Source: Paenarthrobacter sp. (GTDB taxonomy: Bacteria; Actinomycetota; Actinomycetes; Actinomycetales; Micrococcaceae). From it: a DNA stretch of 64,000 nt. The notes beneath the pieces were generated by a model. That model saw only the letters and a list, made by a program, of their open reading frames with translations, had not been told where the DNA came from and ran no database searches. The DNA is taken from the NCBI GenBank assembly GCA_031179305.1, contig JAPSHX010000009.1, positions 62,001-126,000 on the forward strand. The letters are read 5' to 3'. The translations under genes and the position numbers were made by a program. Shown piece by piece: positions 16,457-26,333 of this stretch (positions within the stretch are counted from its first letter, which is position 1; every line of letters begins with the position of its first letter).

Positions 16457-17883
16457 TCCAGACTGAGATAGCACCAAAGCCCCGCCGGAATATTGAGCTG
16501 GTTCTCATCGTCCTGGCCCTTGCCGTCGGCATCGGCGCAAGTGCGTTGGTGAGCATCAACTCGGAATCCGGGCTGGATAGCGACTTTTGGTTCCAGTCGA
16601 GCCTCCTTGCGGTTGCAGCCTTTGCTTTCCACGTGGTGCTCAGGCTCCGGGCAAAATATGCCGATCCAGTAATACTTCCGATCGTTGTAGCTCTCAATGG
16701 CCTCGGGCTTGCGTTGATTCACCGCATGGACGGCCCTGCGGACGATACGGGCAACAATCAGCTTCGCTGGACACTCATTGCCATGGCGGTCTCGATTGCT
16801 GTGATCTGGTTCCTCAAGGATCACCGCATCCTTCGCCGCTTTACGTATATTTCCTTGGCGGCGAGTGCTTTCCTCCTAGTCCTTCCCCTGATTCCGGGAA
16901 TCTCCGCTGGCGAAATCCTGGGTGCACGCGTGTGGATTCGAGTTGGTCCCATGACGTTCCAGCCGGGTGAAATCGCCAAGATCACCCTCGCTATATTCTT
17001 TGCCGGGTATCTATCCTCCAACCGGGACCTGATTCTGTTGGCCGGCCGGAAGATTGGCCCCATGCAGTTCCCGCGGTTCAAGGACCTTGGCCCCATGATT
17101 ACAGCCTGGCTTGTGAGCATTGGTGTTCTCGTCTTCCAGCGCGACCTTGGATCCTCCATCCTCTTCTTCGGCCTCTTCATCGTGATGATCTACGTGGCCA
17201 CAAGCCGGATCTCGTGGGTGGTCATCGGACTGCTGCTGATTCTGGGCGGCGGCTTCATTGCCTCCCAGATCTTCTCCCACGTTGCATTCCGCATCGACAG
17301 CTGGATCAATGCCTTCACGCCTGAGGTGTTCGGCAGGTCCCCCGGAGGTAGCGGTCAGATCGTAGAAGGTTTGTTCGGGATGGCCGATGGCGGACTGGTT
17401 GGCACAGGCCTTGGCCAGGGCAGGCCGGATCTGGTGCCCTTCGCCAACAGCGACATGATCGTTGCCCTCATCGGTGAGGAGCTGGGCCTGATTGGCCTCT
17501 TCGCCGTGGTGATGCTTTATCTGTTGCTCTTCACCCGCGGCTTTCGTGCAGCCTTGGGAACCCGCGACGCGTTCGGAAAACTGCTCGCCTGCGGATTGTC
17601 CTTTGCGATTGCCCTGCAGTGCTTCGTTGTCATCGGCGGAGTTACCCGGCTCATCCCATTGACGGGCCTCACCACTCCGTTCCTTGCCGCTGGTGGTTCC
17701 TCACTGCTGGCCAACTGGATAATCGTTGGCCTGCTGCTCATGATTTCCAATACAGCCCGCGGCCCGGTGGACACCACACCCATGGTCAACAAGCCCCCTG
17801 CAAGCAGTAGCACCCCGGGAACACGTAAACCGGCCACAGGCCAGACACCAAGCGCACCAACAGAGGCGGTGAAGCAACAATGA
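16453..17883 (+). CDS. rodA: RodA/FtsW-type peptidoglycan glycosyltransferase
   Basis: A 476-residue SEDS protein with about 10-12 membrane helices that polymerises lipid II glycan strands. Family signatures include IRVGPMTFQPGEIAKITLAIFFAGYL, FQRDLGSSILFFGLFIVMIYVA with the conserved region around the catalytic aspartate, and GGVTRLIPLTGLTTPFLAAGGSSLLANWIIVGLLLMISN near the end. The C-terminal ~40 residues are a Pro/Thr-rich cytoplasmic tail. It pairs with the transpeptidase gene pbpA, which overlaps it by four bases, as in the dcw-independent growth operon of other actinobacteria. Confidence 0.93.
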   Translation: MIQTEIAPKPRRNIELVLIVLALAVGIGASALVSINSESGLDSDFWFQSSLLAVAAFAFHVVLRLRAKYADPVILPIVVALNGLGLALIHRMDGPADDTGNNQLRWTLIAMAVSIAVIWFLKDHRILRRFTYISLAASAFLLVLPLIPGISAGEILGARVWIRVGPMTFQPGEIAKITLAIFFAGYLSSNRDLILLAGRKIGPMQFPRFKDLGPMITAWLVSIGVLVFQRDLGSSILFFGLFIVMIYVATSRISWVVIGLLLILGGGFIASQIFSHVAFRIDSWINAFTPEVFGRSPGGSGQIVEGLFGMADGGLVGTGLGQGRPDLVPFANSDMIVALIGEELGLIGLFAVVMLYLLLFTRGFRAALGTRDAFGKLLACGLSFAIALQCFVVIGGVTRLIPLTGLTTPFLAAGGSSLLANWIIVGLLLMISNTARGPVDTTPMVNKPPASSSTPGTRKPATGQTPSAPTEAVKQQ

Positions 17884-19337
17884 ACCAGGCTATTCGCAGT
17901 AGCTGGATGGCTGCCGTCGCCATGTTCGCGTTGATCTTCGGCGCCATCAGTTACGTTCAGGTCATTGGCGCTGATGACCTCAACGCCAATCCTTGGAACC
18001 AGCGCGCCGTTCTGGCGTCATTCTGTAATGAACGTGGCTCCATCATTGTGGGCGGAAAGCCTGTAGCTGAGTCAGTCACCGGAACAGAATCCTGTGCGTT
18101 CCAGCGTCAGTACAACCAGCCGGAGCTCTATGCCGGCATCACCGGATACTTCTCCAAGTTCTTTGGTTCCACCGGCCTGGAACAGTCAATGGGGGAAACC
18201 TTGGCTGGAAACTCCGATCAGTTGTTCCTGGACCGCATGAGCCAGATGTTCCTGGGCAAGGAGCCCAAGGGCGCATCAGTGGAGCTGACCCTGGACCCTG
18301 CCCTCCAGCAACTGGCTTTCGACCTCATTCCTGAGGGGCAGCGCGGTTCCATTGTGGTCACCAACCCCAAGACCGGCGCCATCCTCGCGATGGTTTCCAA
18401 GCCGTCATATAACCCCAACTTGATTGCCTCACATGACCGCACCACGGCAGAGGCCAACTACGCTCAACTGAACCAGATTCCCGGCATCAACCTGAACCAG
18501 AACGTCAGCGGCCCTACGGGTAACCTGCTCTCGCCCGGATCAGTCTTTAAACTCATTGATACGGCGGCTGCGCTGAACTCGGGCAAGTACAACAAGGACA
18601 GCGAACTGCCGAACCCCAGCAGCCTTCCCCTGCCAGGTAGCAGCGCCAGCCTGCCCAACTACGCTGGCGGTAACTGCAACGTTCGCGAAACAGCGTCCTT
18701 CGCCTTTGCCCTGGAACAGTCGTGTAATACTCCGTTTGCCAGCATCGCATTGGACCTTGGCCAGGATGCCATCCGGGAGCAAGCCCAGAAGTTTGGCTTT
18801 GGCGAAACATTTGGCGATCAGCTCAAGCTCCAGCAAGCCGTCAGTGTCTTCCCGGAGGACCTCGATCAGGCCCAGTTGGCCCAGTCATCGGTGGGTCAAC
18901 GCGACGTGAAGGCCACACCGCTCCAGATCAACCTGATGACGGCGGCAATCGCCAACGGCGGCGTGCAAATGAAGCCCAATTTGGTTGGAGCCATCCGTGC
19001 GCCCGATCTCCGCGTCATCAACGAACCCAAGCCTGAGGCGCTCCGCACCAGCACCACGCAGCCCATAGCGAGCCAGATCACCGAGTGGATGACAAGCGCC
19101 GTGGATAACGGCATCGCCAGGGGAGCAGCCGTTCCCGGGGTCAAGGTAGCCGGCAAAACCGGCACGGCCGAACTCGGTGATTCAGGTTTGAACAACTCAT
19201 GGTTTACCGGGTTCGCCCCGGCAAACGACCCGCAAGTAGCCGTCACCATTGTCATGGAGAGTGTGGACGTGCAAACCGGGGCCCAGCTAACCAGTCCGAA
19301 CGCAAAGAAGATTTTTGAGGCGGTGTTGAATAAGTGA
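17880..19337 (+). CDS. pbpA: Penicillin-binding protein 2-type transpeptidase PbpA
   Basis: A 485-residue class B PBP with one N-terminal membrane anchor (residues 10-29). All three active-site motifs are present: SVFK at 221-224, SCN at 281-283 and KTG at 426-428, so the DD-transpeptidase should be active. The non-catalytic module (35-150) is short, typical of actinobacterial PbpA. It is the partner of RodA and is encoded between it and pknA with four-base overlaps on both sides. Its role is peptide cross-linking during growth or septation. Confidence 0.94.
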   Translation: MNQAIRSSWMAAVAMFALIFGAISYVQVIGADDLNANPWNQRAVLASFCNERGSIIVGGKPVAESVTGTESCAFQRQYNQPELYAGITGYFSKFFGSTGLEQSMGETLAGNSDQLFLDRMSQMFLGKEPKGASVELTLDPALQQLAFDLIPEGQRGSIVVTNPKTGAILAMVSKPSYNPNLIASHDRTTAEANYAQLNQIPGINLNQNVSGPTGNLLSPGSVFKLIDTAAALNSGKYNKDSELPNPSSLPLPGSSASLPNYAGGNCNVRETASFAFALEQSCNTPFASIALDLGQDAIREQAQKFGFGETFGDQLKLQQAVSVFPEDLDQAQLAQSSVGQRDVKATPLQINLMTAAIANGGVQMKPNLVGAIRAPDLRVINEPKPEALRTSTTQPIASQITEWMTSAVDNGIARGAAVPGVKVAGKTGTAELGDSGLNNSWFTGFAPANDPQVAVTIVMESVDVQTGAQLTSPNAKKIFEAVLNK

Positions 19338-21175
19338 GGCCTACTTCGGGAATCACACTCGGCGGCAGGTTCCAGCTGACCAGTCGCATTGCGATTGGCG
19401 GCATGGGCGAGGTCTGGAAGGCCAAGGACCAGATCCTCGGCCGGATCGTTGCCATCAAGGTGCTCAAGGAGGAATACACGGGTGACCCCGGGTTCCTTCA
19501 GCGCTTTCGTGCCGAGGCGCGTCACACCGCCCTTCTCAACCACGTGGGCATCGCCAACGTTTTCGATTACGGCGAGGAAGCCGGTTCGGCCTACCTGGTC
19601 ATGGAGCTCGTGCCCGGACACCCGTTGAGCGGCATCCTCGAACGTGAGCAGGTGCTCTCTCCGGACATGACGCTCTCCATCATCTCGCAGACCGCACGTG
19701 CCTTGGCCGTTGCGCACGCTCAGGGCCTCGTCCACCGCGACATCAAGCCGGGCAACCTGCTGATCACGCCTGACAACCGCGTCAAAGTCACCGACTTCGG
19801 CATTGCCAGGTTGGCAGACCAAGTACCGCTCACACAGACCGGGCAGGTCATGGGCACCGCCCAGTATCTGGCTCCTGAGCAAGCAACTGGCCAGACCGCA
19901 ACGGGTTCTTCGGACATCTATTCGCTCGGCGTCATCGGCTACGAGTGCCTCACCGGCCACCGTCCGTTCTCCGGTGAATCCCAGATTGCCATTGCCCTGG
20001 CCCAGGTGAATGACGCACCGCCGCCCCTTCCTGAGACGCTGCCCACCCCCGTGCGGGCACTGCTGATGTCCATGCTGGCCAAAGACCCCAAGAACCGCCC
20101 GGCCAACGCCATTAAGCTGGCCGAGGCCGCGGAAGCCATCCGCAACGGCGATATCGCCACGGCGCACGCCGCCGTGCCCGGCATGCTGTTGTTTGAATCC
20201 AATACCGGCCCCATCACGGCGCCGGTCGACACCGCAACAGCACCCACCGGCGTCGTCACCTCGCCTTACGGCAAGGAACAGTCGACGACGGCGACGTCCG
20301 CACTGCCGGTGCTCGGCGCCGGGGCTGCGGGAGCTGCTCTTGGGGCGGCCGCCGCGTCTTCTGATAACCCCCTGACGCGTGCAAACGCACTCGAGGCCGA
20401 GCGTCAGCTCAATGACGACGACGGAGAAGTGGTCTACACCGAAGAAGATAACTTCGACGATCCTGAGCCGGAACGCAAGAAACGCAGCCCGTGGACCTGG
20501 CCCCTTGTTGCCCTGATCCTGCTGGTCCTGTTTGCCTTGGTTGGTTTCCTGATTTCGCAGTCGGGTTTCTTCTCGCCGAGCCCCGCACCCACTGAATCAA
20601 CCACCACGAGCCCCAGCCGGAGCGCGAGTCCTACTTCCACCTCAGCTACGCCATCGCCACGACCCACGGAGACCTCTGAGGCGCCGCAGCCCACGCAGTC
20701 GGTTCCCCAGAAGATCAACATCATCCCCGAGGAGTACGTGGGTCAACAGTTCGAGACAGTCAGCGCGCAACTTCGTGCATTGGGCTTCGGAGTCGACGGC
20801 CAGGAGGTCTTCGACGACACAGCTGAGGCAGGAATTGTGACGACTCTGAATCCCACCGGACCTCGTGACCCTGGCGAAACCATCACCGTCACCTACTCAA
20901 AGGGCCCCCAGTTGGTCGCTGTACCCACTATCGGAGTCGGAGTGGATGAGGCGCGGATTCAGCAGGCCATCGAAGGAGCCGGTCTTTTGTGGGTTGCAGG
21001 AGAACCCGTCAATGGTGCCATCGGCCAGCAGCCGGGAACCTTCGTCCGTTCTTCACCGGCAGCCGGCACCCAGGTCCCTGCCGGGTCAACAGTCACTTAC
21101 TACCTGTCCAGGGCACTGGTTCCGGTCGATCCCGGATCACCGACCGCCACCCCCACCGGCAGCCCGAGCGACTAA
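19334..21175 (+). CDS. pknA: Serine/threonine kinase PknA with PASTA domains
   Basis: A 613-residue transmembrane kinase starting at GTG 19334, overlapping the pbpA stop. The kinase domain (9-275) has all key elements: glycine loop IGGMGEVW, catalytic lysine K42 (VAIKVL), HRD 134-136 and DFG 154-156. A juxtamembrane acidic/Ala-rich linker leads to a membrane helix at about residues 390-412, then a Pro/Ser/Thr stretch and two extracellular PASTA-like repeats (about 458-590: [20 protein letters not shown] and [22 protein letters not shown]). Mycobacterium PknA lacks such repeats, so this version can probably sense cell-wall fragments itself. Confidence 0.93.
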   Translation: MRPTSGITLGGRFQLTSRIAIGGMGEVWKAKDQILGRIVAIKVLKEEYTGDPGFLQRFRAEARHTALLNHVGIANVFDYGEEAGSAYLVMELVPGHPLSGILEREQVLSPDMTLSIISQTARALAVAHAQGLVHRDIKPGNLLITPDNRVKVTDFGIARLADQVPLTQTGQVMGTAQYLAPEQATGQTATGSSDIYSLGVIGYECLTGHRPFSGESQIAIALAQVNDAPPPLPETLPTPVRALLMSMLAKDPKNRPANAIKLAEAAEAIRNGDIATAHAAVPGMLLFESNTGPITAPVDTATAPTGVVTSPYGKEQSTTATSALPVLGAGAAGAALGAAAASSDNPLTRANALEAERQLNDDDGEVVYTEEDNFDDPEPERKKRSPWTWPLVALILLVLFALVGFLISQSGFFSPSPAPTESTTTSPSRSASPTSTSATPSPRPTETSEAPQPTQSVPQKINIIPEEYVGQQFETVSAQLRALGFGVDGQEVFDDTAEAGIVTTLNPTGPRDPGETITVTYSKGPQLVAVPTIGVGVDEARIQQAIEGAGLLWVAGEPVNGAIGQQPGTFVRSSPAAGTQVPAGSTVTYYLSRALVPVDPGSPTATPTGSPSD

Positions 21176-21233
21176 GTAAACCGCCATGTCAACGTCACGC
21201 CCAGGTCCTGCGCATCGAGAGGAGAGCACACCT

Positions 21234-23093
21234 GTGTCCTCCCAGCGCATCCTCAATTCCCGCTATGAACTAGGCGAGCTGATCGGTCGTGGCGGCATGG
21301 CGGACGTCTACCGCGGCACCGACACCCTGCTGGGACGGACCATTGCCGTGAAGGTGCTGCGCGCGGACCTCGCCCGGGATCCCCAGTTCCAGGCCCGTTT
21401 CAAACGCGAAGCCCAGGCTGTAGCTGCGTTGAACCATCCCTCCATCGTGGCCATCTTCGATACCGGAGAATATTCGGTTCCGGGAGGGCCCGGCGAGGAC
21501 GTCCGGGTTCCTTACATCGTCATGGAGTACGTGGCGGGACGCACCCTTCGCGACATGATCAAGGCGAATGAGCTTGGGGTCGATGACTCCATCGGTTTCA
21601 CTTTGGGCGTCCTTGGCGCTCTCGAGTACAGCCACCGCGCAGGCATCGTCCACCGCGACATCAAGCCAGCCAATGTGATGGTCTGTGCCGACACCGGCGA
21701 TGTGAAGGTCATGGACTTCGGCATCGCGCGTGCCATGGCCGATTCCGCCGCGACCATGACGCAAACACAAGCCGTAGTGGGAACTGCGCAATACCTTTCA
21801 CCGGAGCAGGCCCGTGGTGAAACGGTGGATGCGCGTAGTGACCTCTACTCCGCCGGTTGCCTCCTTTTCGAACTGCTGACCAGCAGGCCCCCGTTCATCG
21901 GCGACAGCCCGGTATCAGTCGCCTACCAGCACGTCCGCGAGACCCCGGACCTGCCCAGTGCCCACAACCCGGAAGTCACCGAAGCCCTGGATTCAGTCCT
22001 GGTAAAGGCCCTTCAGAAGAGCCGGACAGATCGATTCCAGGACGCTGCCGCCTTCCGCCGTGCCCTGCGCGCAGCCAGCAACGGCATTCCTGTACCTGCG
22101 GTGGCGGCGAGTGAGGCCCCCACGGACCCCAACGACCTCGTGGAACCCGAAGACCCGGCAACAGAGCTTTTGAGCACCACCGCCGTGGGCTTCCTCGATG
22201 CAGGTCAGTTCAAGGACGAGCCAGTTGATCAGCCCCAGGAAGAGCCTCTTCCCTTGGGCCTCCCACCCGAACGTGAGCTGCCGGCGCGCCAGAAGTCCCG
22301 CCGTCGTGCCTGGGTTGCCACCTTGGTGATTTTCACGATTCTGGTGCTGGCTGGCGGTGGCTTCTGGCTTTACAGCCTCATGAACATGCAACCCCCGCCA
22401 CCGGCAAAAATAGCCGTACCGCCAGTGACCAACATGTCCGAAAGCCAAGCGATCCAGGAACTCTTCACAGCCAAGCTGAAGCCCAAATCCGTGCGTGAGC
22501 CCAGCGACAGCGTGGCCAAGGATATGGCAATCGGCACGACGCCGATTGCTGGTGTCATGTTGGAACAGGATGCTGAAGTGATCCTGAAGGTTTCCAGCGG
22601 ACCCAGCTCAGTGACCATCCCGGCGGACATCGTGGGTCGCACTGAACCGGACGCGCGCGAAGCCTTGCGCAGGCTCGGCATCACCGGCAACATCGTGACC
22701 ACCCTGACCCACAGTCCCACCGTCCCCGCAAACGTAGTAATCAGCACGGCTCCCGCGCCGGGCGGCGCCATCGCCGTGGACAGCAAGGTGGAGCTGCAAG
22801 TTTCCACGGGCAAGGTCCTCGTGCCCCAGCTGATCGCGTTGCCCTTGGCTGAAGCCGAAGCGGCGCTCAAAGCCAATGGCCTGACCATGTCAGTGGTGGA
22901 GCAAGAGAACTCTCAAGTGCCGGCGGGCGTAGTCACAGCTCAAAGCGATGCCTTCAACACGGAGGTAGCCCAAGGCAAGATGGTGACTGTTACGGTGGCC
23001 AAGGCCCCGGCTCCACCGCCCACACCCACTCCGACGCCAACCCCTACGGAAACCGAGAAGGCGACGCCGAAGCCCACACCCACCAAGAAGTAA
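21234..23093 (+). CDS. pknB: Serine/threonine kinase PknB with PASTA domains
   Basis: A 619-residue transmembrane kinase. The start chosen is GTG 21234, because gagaggagag lies just upstream; an in-frame ATG at 21186 would add 16 residues but has no ribosome site. The kinase domain (11-275) shows glycine loop IGRGGMADVY, K40 (IAVK), HRD 140-142, DFG 161-163 and a Thr-rich activation loop (MTQTQAVVGT). One membrane helix (about residues 357-380) is followed by three PASTA repeats outside the cell, then a Pro/Thr-rich end. It is the last gene of the fhaA operon and is the expected master regulator of growth and peptidoglycan synthesis. Confidence 0.93.
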   Translation: MSSQRILNSRYELGELIGRGGMADVYRGTDTLLGRTIAVKVLRADLARDPQFQARFKREAQAVAALNHPSIVAIFDTGEYSVPGGPGEDVRVPYIVMEYVAGRTLRDMIKANELGVDDSIGFTLGVLGALEYSHRAGIVHRDIKPANVMVCADTGDVKVMDFGIARAMADSAATMTQTQAVVGTAQYLSPEQARGETVDARSDLYSAGCLLFELLTSRPPFIGDSPVSVAYQHVRETPDLPSAHNPEVTEALDSVLVKALQKSRTDRFQDAAAFRRALRAASNGIPVPAVAASEAPTDPNDLVEPEDPATELLSTTAVGFLDAGQFKDEPVDQPQEEPLPLGLPPERELPARQKSRRRAWVATLVIFTILVLAGGGFWLYSLMNMQPPPPAKIAVPPVTNMSESQAIQELFTAKLKPKSVREPSDSVAKDMAIGTTPIAGVMLEQDAEVILKVSSGPSSVTIPADIVGRTEPDAREALRRLGITGNIVTTLTHSPTVPANVVISTAPAPGGAIAVDSKVELQVSTGKVLVPQLIALPLAEAEAALKANGLTMSVVEQENSQVPAGVVTAQSDAFNTEVAQGKMVTVTVAKAPAPPPTPTPTPTPTETEKATPKPTPTKK

Positions 23094-23199
23094 GGGGGCT
23101 TCTGCGTCTGTCGCGTCCGCCGACCTCTGCGTGCTGCTCCTTCGTCGCTTTGACGCACGCTTCCGGTCACCGGCCCGCGACAGACGGTCTTTGGGTTAT

Positions 23200-23841
23200 T
23201 TACTGCTTGATCAGCGGGCTCAGCTTCGATGCACGTTCGGCTGCCCCGGTCATGCCCAGGGACTCCAACCAGTTACCCAGCATCTGGTATCCGCCTTCGG
23301 TGAGCACCGATTCCGGGTGGAACTGCACCCCGCATAGGGGAGCGGTCTTGTGCTGCAGGCCCATCACCACGCCGTTGGTGGTCTCGGCGGTGATTTCCAG
23401 GACGTCCGGGATGGAGTCGCGTACAGCCGCGAGTGAGTGGTAGCGCGTTGCCGTGACAGGCGAGGGCAGGCCGGCGAAAACGCTCTTGCCTTCGTGACTG
23501 ACGGGGGAAGTCTTGCCGTGCATAAGTTCCGGCGCGTGAGTGACAACTCCGCCATAAGCCTCTGCGAGTGCCTGATGTCCCAAGCAGACACCGAACATAG
23601 GCTTGGCGGCCTCGCCACACCACTTGATGAGTTCGATGCAAACGCCCGCTTCGGCAGGGGTGCCAGGCCCCGGGGAGACGAGGACGCCGTCGCGGCTTGC
23701 TGCGAGCTCGGTGGCCTCGGCAAGCGTCACGTCGTCGTTGCGGACCACCGTTGTCTCCGCGCCGAGTTCCTGGAGGTATCCCACCAGCGTGTAGACGAAG
23801 CTGTCGTAGTTATCCACTACAAGGATTTTTGTTGTGCTCAT
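23200..23841 (-). CDS. pabA: Glutamine amidotransferase PabA/TrpG
   Basis: A 213-residue class I glutamine amidotransferase. It starts MSTTKILVVDNYDSFVYTLVGYL, has the nucleophile C86 in FGVCLGHQ, the oxyanion region SPGPGTPAEAG, and the catalytic His-Glu pair in GVQFHPESVLTEGG. Such subunits feed ammonia to aminodeoxychorismate synthase (folate) or anthranilate synthase (tryptophan). The place next to pknB is where Mycobacterium has the gene named trpG, and no trp or pab partner is nearby, so the folate role or a shared role is likely. The gene is convergent with pknB. The start ATG overlaps the stop of the small gene upstream. Confidence 0.9.
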   Translation of the reverse strand: MSTTKILVVDNYDSFVYTLVGYLQELGAETTVVRNDDVTLAEATELAASRDGVLVSPGPGTPAEAGVCIELIKWCGEAAKPMFGVCLGHQALAEAYGGVVTHAPELMHGKTSPVSHEGKSVFAGLPSPVTATRYHSLAAVRDSIPDVLEITAETTNGVVMGLQHKTAPLCGVQFHPESVLTEGGYQMLGNWLESLGMTGAAERASKLSPLIKQ

Positions 23842-24008
23842 GGCTGCTGCACTAAACCAATCGTTGAGTCGGTCAAAGTGGTGAATTGGGAGAACCACGG
23901 GAAGAGGAACTCGACCATCAGTACCAGGGCTACGCCCACTAGTACCAAGGATGTCAGAATCCGCACCCACAGGGGGCCTGGCAAATTACGGAAGATCCAT
24001 GCGTACAT
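23838..24008 (-). CDS. 56-residue single-pass membrane protein
   Basis: A short frame from ATG 24008 encodes 56 residues, and its TGA overlaps the ATG of pabA (CATGAGC). Residues about 16-38 form a membrane helix (ILTSLVLVGVALVLMVEFLF), followed by PWFSQFTTLTDSTIG. The exact four-base coupling and the gap of only 3 bases from the sortase stop show it is a real member of the sortase-pabA operon. I recall similar tiny proteins next to pknB/pabA in actinobacteria but know no function. Confidence 0.75.
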   Translation of the reverse strand: MYAWIFRNLPGPLWVRILTSLVLVGVALVLMVEFLFPWFSQFTTLTDSTIGLVQQP

Positions 24009-24011
24009 CCG

Positions 24012-24824
24012 TTACCCCTTTCCGTGTGCCCGGGCTACTTGGGCGGCGATTTCCGACGGCGGTCCGGCTGAGGCAGGTTGCCAACTATCCAGCATTGAGT
24101 AAGCGATGATGCGTTCCTGTGCCCCAAACCGCGGGTTGCAACTCGTCATGGTGAGGATACTTTCCGTGGGCTGGACTCCCGGTTCGGTGGGAACGGGCAT
24201 CAAGACGTCCGTGCGGTCCGGGAGGACAATCTGGTTATTGCGGAAGACGTAGGTGTAGTAGCCGTCGGCCGTCTGGATATAGATCTTGTCCCCGGGAACC
24301 AAGGTGTGAATGTTGTCCAGTACCGCGCCGTGGGTTTGGCGGTGGCCGGCTACTGCGAAGTTCCCCGGAGCGCCGGGCATGGAGGTGCTTCCGTAGTGTC
24401 CGAGTCCCAGGGTGTCCAGGACGTCCGAACCGGTGCCTTCGATGATAGGACGCGTGTAGTCGGGACCGAAGCGGGGGATGTACATAATCCCGATCATTCC
24501 GGCGTATGCCGGCGCCGGCGCAACCACAGGCGGTCCGTAATCCACAGGTGCGGCAGGTGCTGCCGGAGTTACGGGGCCGGAGAATTCCTGCGCGAAACTC
24601 TTAACCGCCTCAGTCTGCTTTGCGTCCGCTTGAACGTTGGTCCACCACAGCTCCCAGCCCACAAAGAGCAGAAGAACGATGCCCGCGGTAATCAGCAGTT
24701 CGCCCAGGATCTGGCTGATTTTTCGGAAGACATCCGAGGCCCGAAGACGCTTTCGCGGGCGCAGTTCCTGCCCTTGGCGGGCGGACGGCATAGCTGAAGC
24801 CGCCGTCTGCTGCTGATGCGCCAC
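24012..24824 (-). CDS. srtE: Class E sortase
   Basis: A 270-residue membrane-anchored transpeptidase that would join cell-wall proteins to peptidoglycan. A basic N-terminal part leads to one membrane helix (about residues 41-61, GELLITAGIVLLLFVGWELWW). The sortase fold follows, with catalytic histidine in FAVAGHRQTHG, cysteine in LTMTSCNPRFGAQERIIAY and the arginine after it. The start GTG 24824 was chosen for its GGAG site five bases upstream; the frame is open further upstream to 25019 but that part overlaps the divergent crgA promoter. The catalytic TMTSC context is usual for class E enzymes. Confidence 0.88.
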   Translation of the reverse strand: MAHQQQTAASAMPSARQGQELRPRKRLRASDVFRKISQILGELLITAGIVLLLFVGWELWWTNVQADAKQTEAVKSFAQEFSGPVTPAAPAAPVDYGPPVVAPAPAYAGMIGIMYIPRFGPDYTRPIIEGTGSDVLDTLGLGHYGSTSMPGAPGNFAVAGHRQTHGAVLDNIHTLVPGDKIYIQTADGYYTYVFRNNQIVLPDRTDVLMPVPTEPGVQPTESILTMTSCNPRFGAQERIIAYSMLDSWQPASAGPPSEIAAQVARAHGKG

Positions 24825-24996
24825 AGGGTCTCCTTGCATAGGGAGCGGGCGGCAACGGGCGGACCCAGGTTTGCGGCTAGACTTGACAGCTAGAACCAAC
24901 CCGGAACGCCGTGTGGCCGTTAACCGCTGGAAATTTCCTTCCTGCAGGATATCAAGGCTGGCGGAACGGGTATTAACCGAACAGCCAGGAGGATCC

Positions 24997-25251
24997 GTGC
25001 CCGAGTCCAAGCCCCGCAAGCGGCCTGCCCGTCAGGCCCAGCAGACTTCCGCAGCGCAGCAGTACAAGCCGAACCCGGTTTGGTACAAGGCTGTCATGTT
25101 CGGCCTGATGATTCTCGGCCTGATCTGGATCATCACGTTCTATATCACCGAGGGACAACTCCCCATCCGCGAGTGGGCCTCGTGGAACATCGTTGCAGGC
25201 TTCGGCATCGCGATCATCGGCTTCCTGATGACCACTCGCTGGCGCTCCTAG
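24997..25251 (+). CDS. crgA: Cell division protein CrgA
   Basis: An 84-residue protein starting with GTG 24997 after an aggaggatcc site. The basic N-terminus (PESKPRKRPARQ) is followed by two membrane helices (31-50 and 62-80) and the family ending FLMTTRWRS. CrgA binds FtsZ and septal PBPs and recruits them to the division site in Mycobacterium and Streptomyces. Its position beside the pknB region is the usual actinobacterial one. It is divergent from the sortase gene. Confidence 0.93.
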   Translation: MPESKPRKRPARQAQQTSAAQQYKPNPVWYKAVMFGLMILGLIWIITFYITEGQLPIREWASWNIVAGFGIAIIGFLMTTRWRS

Positions 25252-25296
25252 GAATTCCGCACCTCACATTTCCGTGCCCGTGAACGTCTACAAGAT

Positions 25297-25806
25297 ATGA
25301 GCAGCCGGCACACCACCTTTGATTCCCCGTTGGGGCAGTTGACGCTTACTGCCCGCGGGGAATTTTTGACGGGCATCTTTTACGAGGGTCATTGGCATAT
25401 GCCCGCTCCGGACTACTTCGGAATTCCCACTGGAATCGAGGACCCGGTCTTCGCGCGGACCCAAACCGAGCTCGCCGAGTATTTGGGTGGTCATCGGACG
25501 GATTTCGATGTCCCGTTCGAAGCCTTGGGCAACCCCTTCCAGGAGAAGGTCTGGGACCGGCTTCAGCATATTCCCTTCGGTGAAACGGTCAGCTACGGGG
25601 AGTTGGCATCAGAACTGGGGGACCCTCATCTGGCCCAAGCTGTTGGGTCCGCCGTTGGGCGCAACCCCATAAGCATCATCATTCCTTGCCATCGAGTGGT
25701 GGGACGCAACGGACAACTCACCGGCTACGCAGGTGGCCTTCGGAACAAGCGCTTCCTCCTGGAATTGGAAGAGCCGGCAGAAGTGCGGGAGGGCAAGCTT
25801 TTCTAA
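25297..25806 (+). CDS. ogt: Methylated-DNA-protein cysteine methyltransferase (Ogt-type)
   Basis: A 169-residue suicide enzyme that takes alkyl groups from O6-alkylguanine. The acceptor cysteine is C131 in IIIPCHRVVG, and the DNA-reading helix with FGETVSYGELASELG precedes it. Size fits the minimal Ogt form without the Ada N-terminal domain. It is the first gene of a five-gene alkylation-repair operon; its TAA overlaps the ATG of the sigma factor gene (TAATG). Confidence 0.93.
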   Translation: MSSRHTTFDSPLGQLTLTARGEFLTGIFYEGHWHMPAPDYFGIPTGIEDPVFARTQTELAEYLGGHRTDFDVPFEALGNPFQEKVWDRLQHIPFGETVSYGELASELGDPHLAQAVGSAVGRNPISIIIPCHRVVGRNGQLTGYAGGLRNKRFLLELEEPAEVREGKLF

Positions 25807-26333
25807 TGAAGCCAGGGCAAATAGGCAACAAGAAGCCGTTCGAAGCAGTGGTGCGGGAACAAGGTGCCACCGTGCTTCGGGTGTGCCGTGCAGTTCTCGG
25901 TGTGCACGACGCCGATGATGCGTGGTCAGATACATTCCTGGCCGCCCTGCAGGCGTACCCCACCCTCCCGGCAGGGGCGAACGTTGAAGCCTGGCTGGTC
26001 ACCATCGCCCACCGCAAGTGCATCGACCACGTGCGTGCCGGTACCCGCCGCGCCCTGCCGGTGGACCAACCACCCGAACAACGTTCCAGCCTCGGCATCC
26101 CCGGTGACGGGTATGAGGAATTGCTCGACGCCCTAACGGGCCTTCCGCCGAAACAACGACAATCCGTGGCTTACCACTACCTTGCCGGCCTTCCCTATAA
26201 CGATGTAGCTGCCCTGTTGGGGGGCACAGCCGAGGCTGCCCGTCGCGCCGGAGCTGATGGTGTGAAATCACTGCGCTCCGCTCTTGCGGCACATCAGTCG
26301 CTGGCTCACACATCTCCGAAAGGTGATATCTGA
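25806..26333 (+). CDS. ECF-type RNA polymerase sigma factor
   Basis: A 175-residue protein with only sigma regions 2 and 4. Region 2 (11-75) reads FEAVVREQGATVLRVCRAVLGVHDADDAWSDTFLAALQAYPTL, then AWLVTIAHRKCIDHVRAG. Region 4 (105-160) has LDALTGLPPKQRQSVAYHYLAGLPYNDVAALLGGTAEAARR as helix-turn-helix. It overlaps ogt and the second methyltransferase gene by one base each, so translation of all three is coupled. No anti-sigma gene is present. It may direct expression of its own repair operon on alkylation stress; that is inference from gene order alone. Confidence 0.86.
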   Translation: MKPGQIGNKKPFEAVVREQGATVLRVCRAVLGVHDADDAWSDTFLAALQAYPTLPAGANVEAWLVTIAHRKCIDHVRAGTRRALPVDQPPEQRSSLGIPGDGYEELLDALTGLPPKQRQSVAYHYLAGLPYNDVAALLGGTAEAARRAGADGVKSLRSALAAHQSLAHTSPKGDI

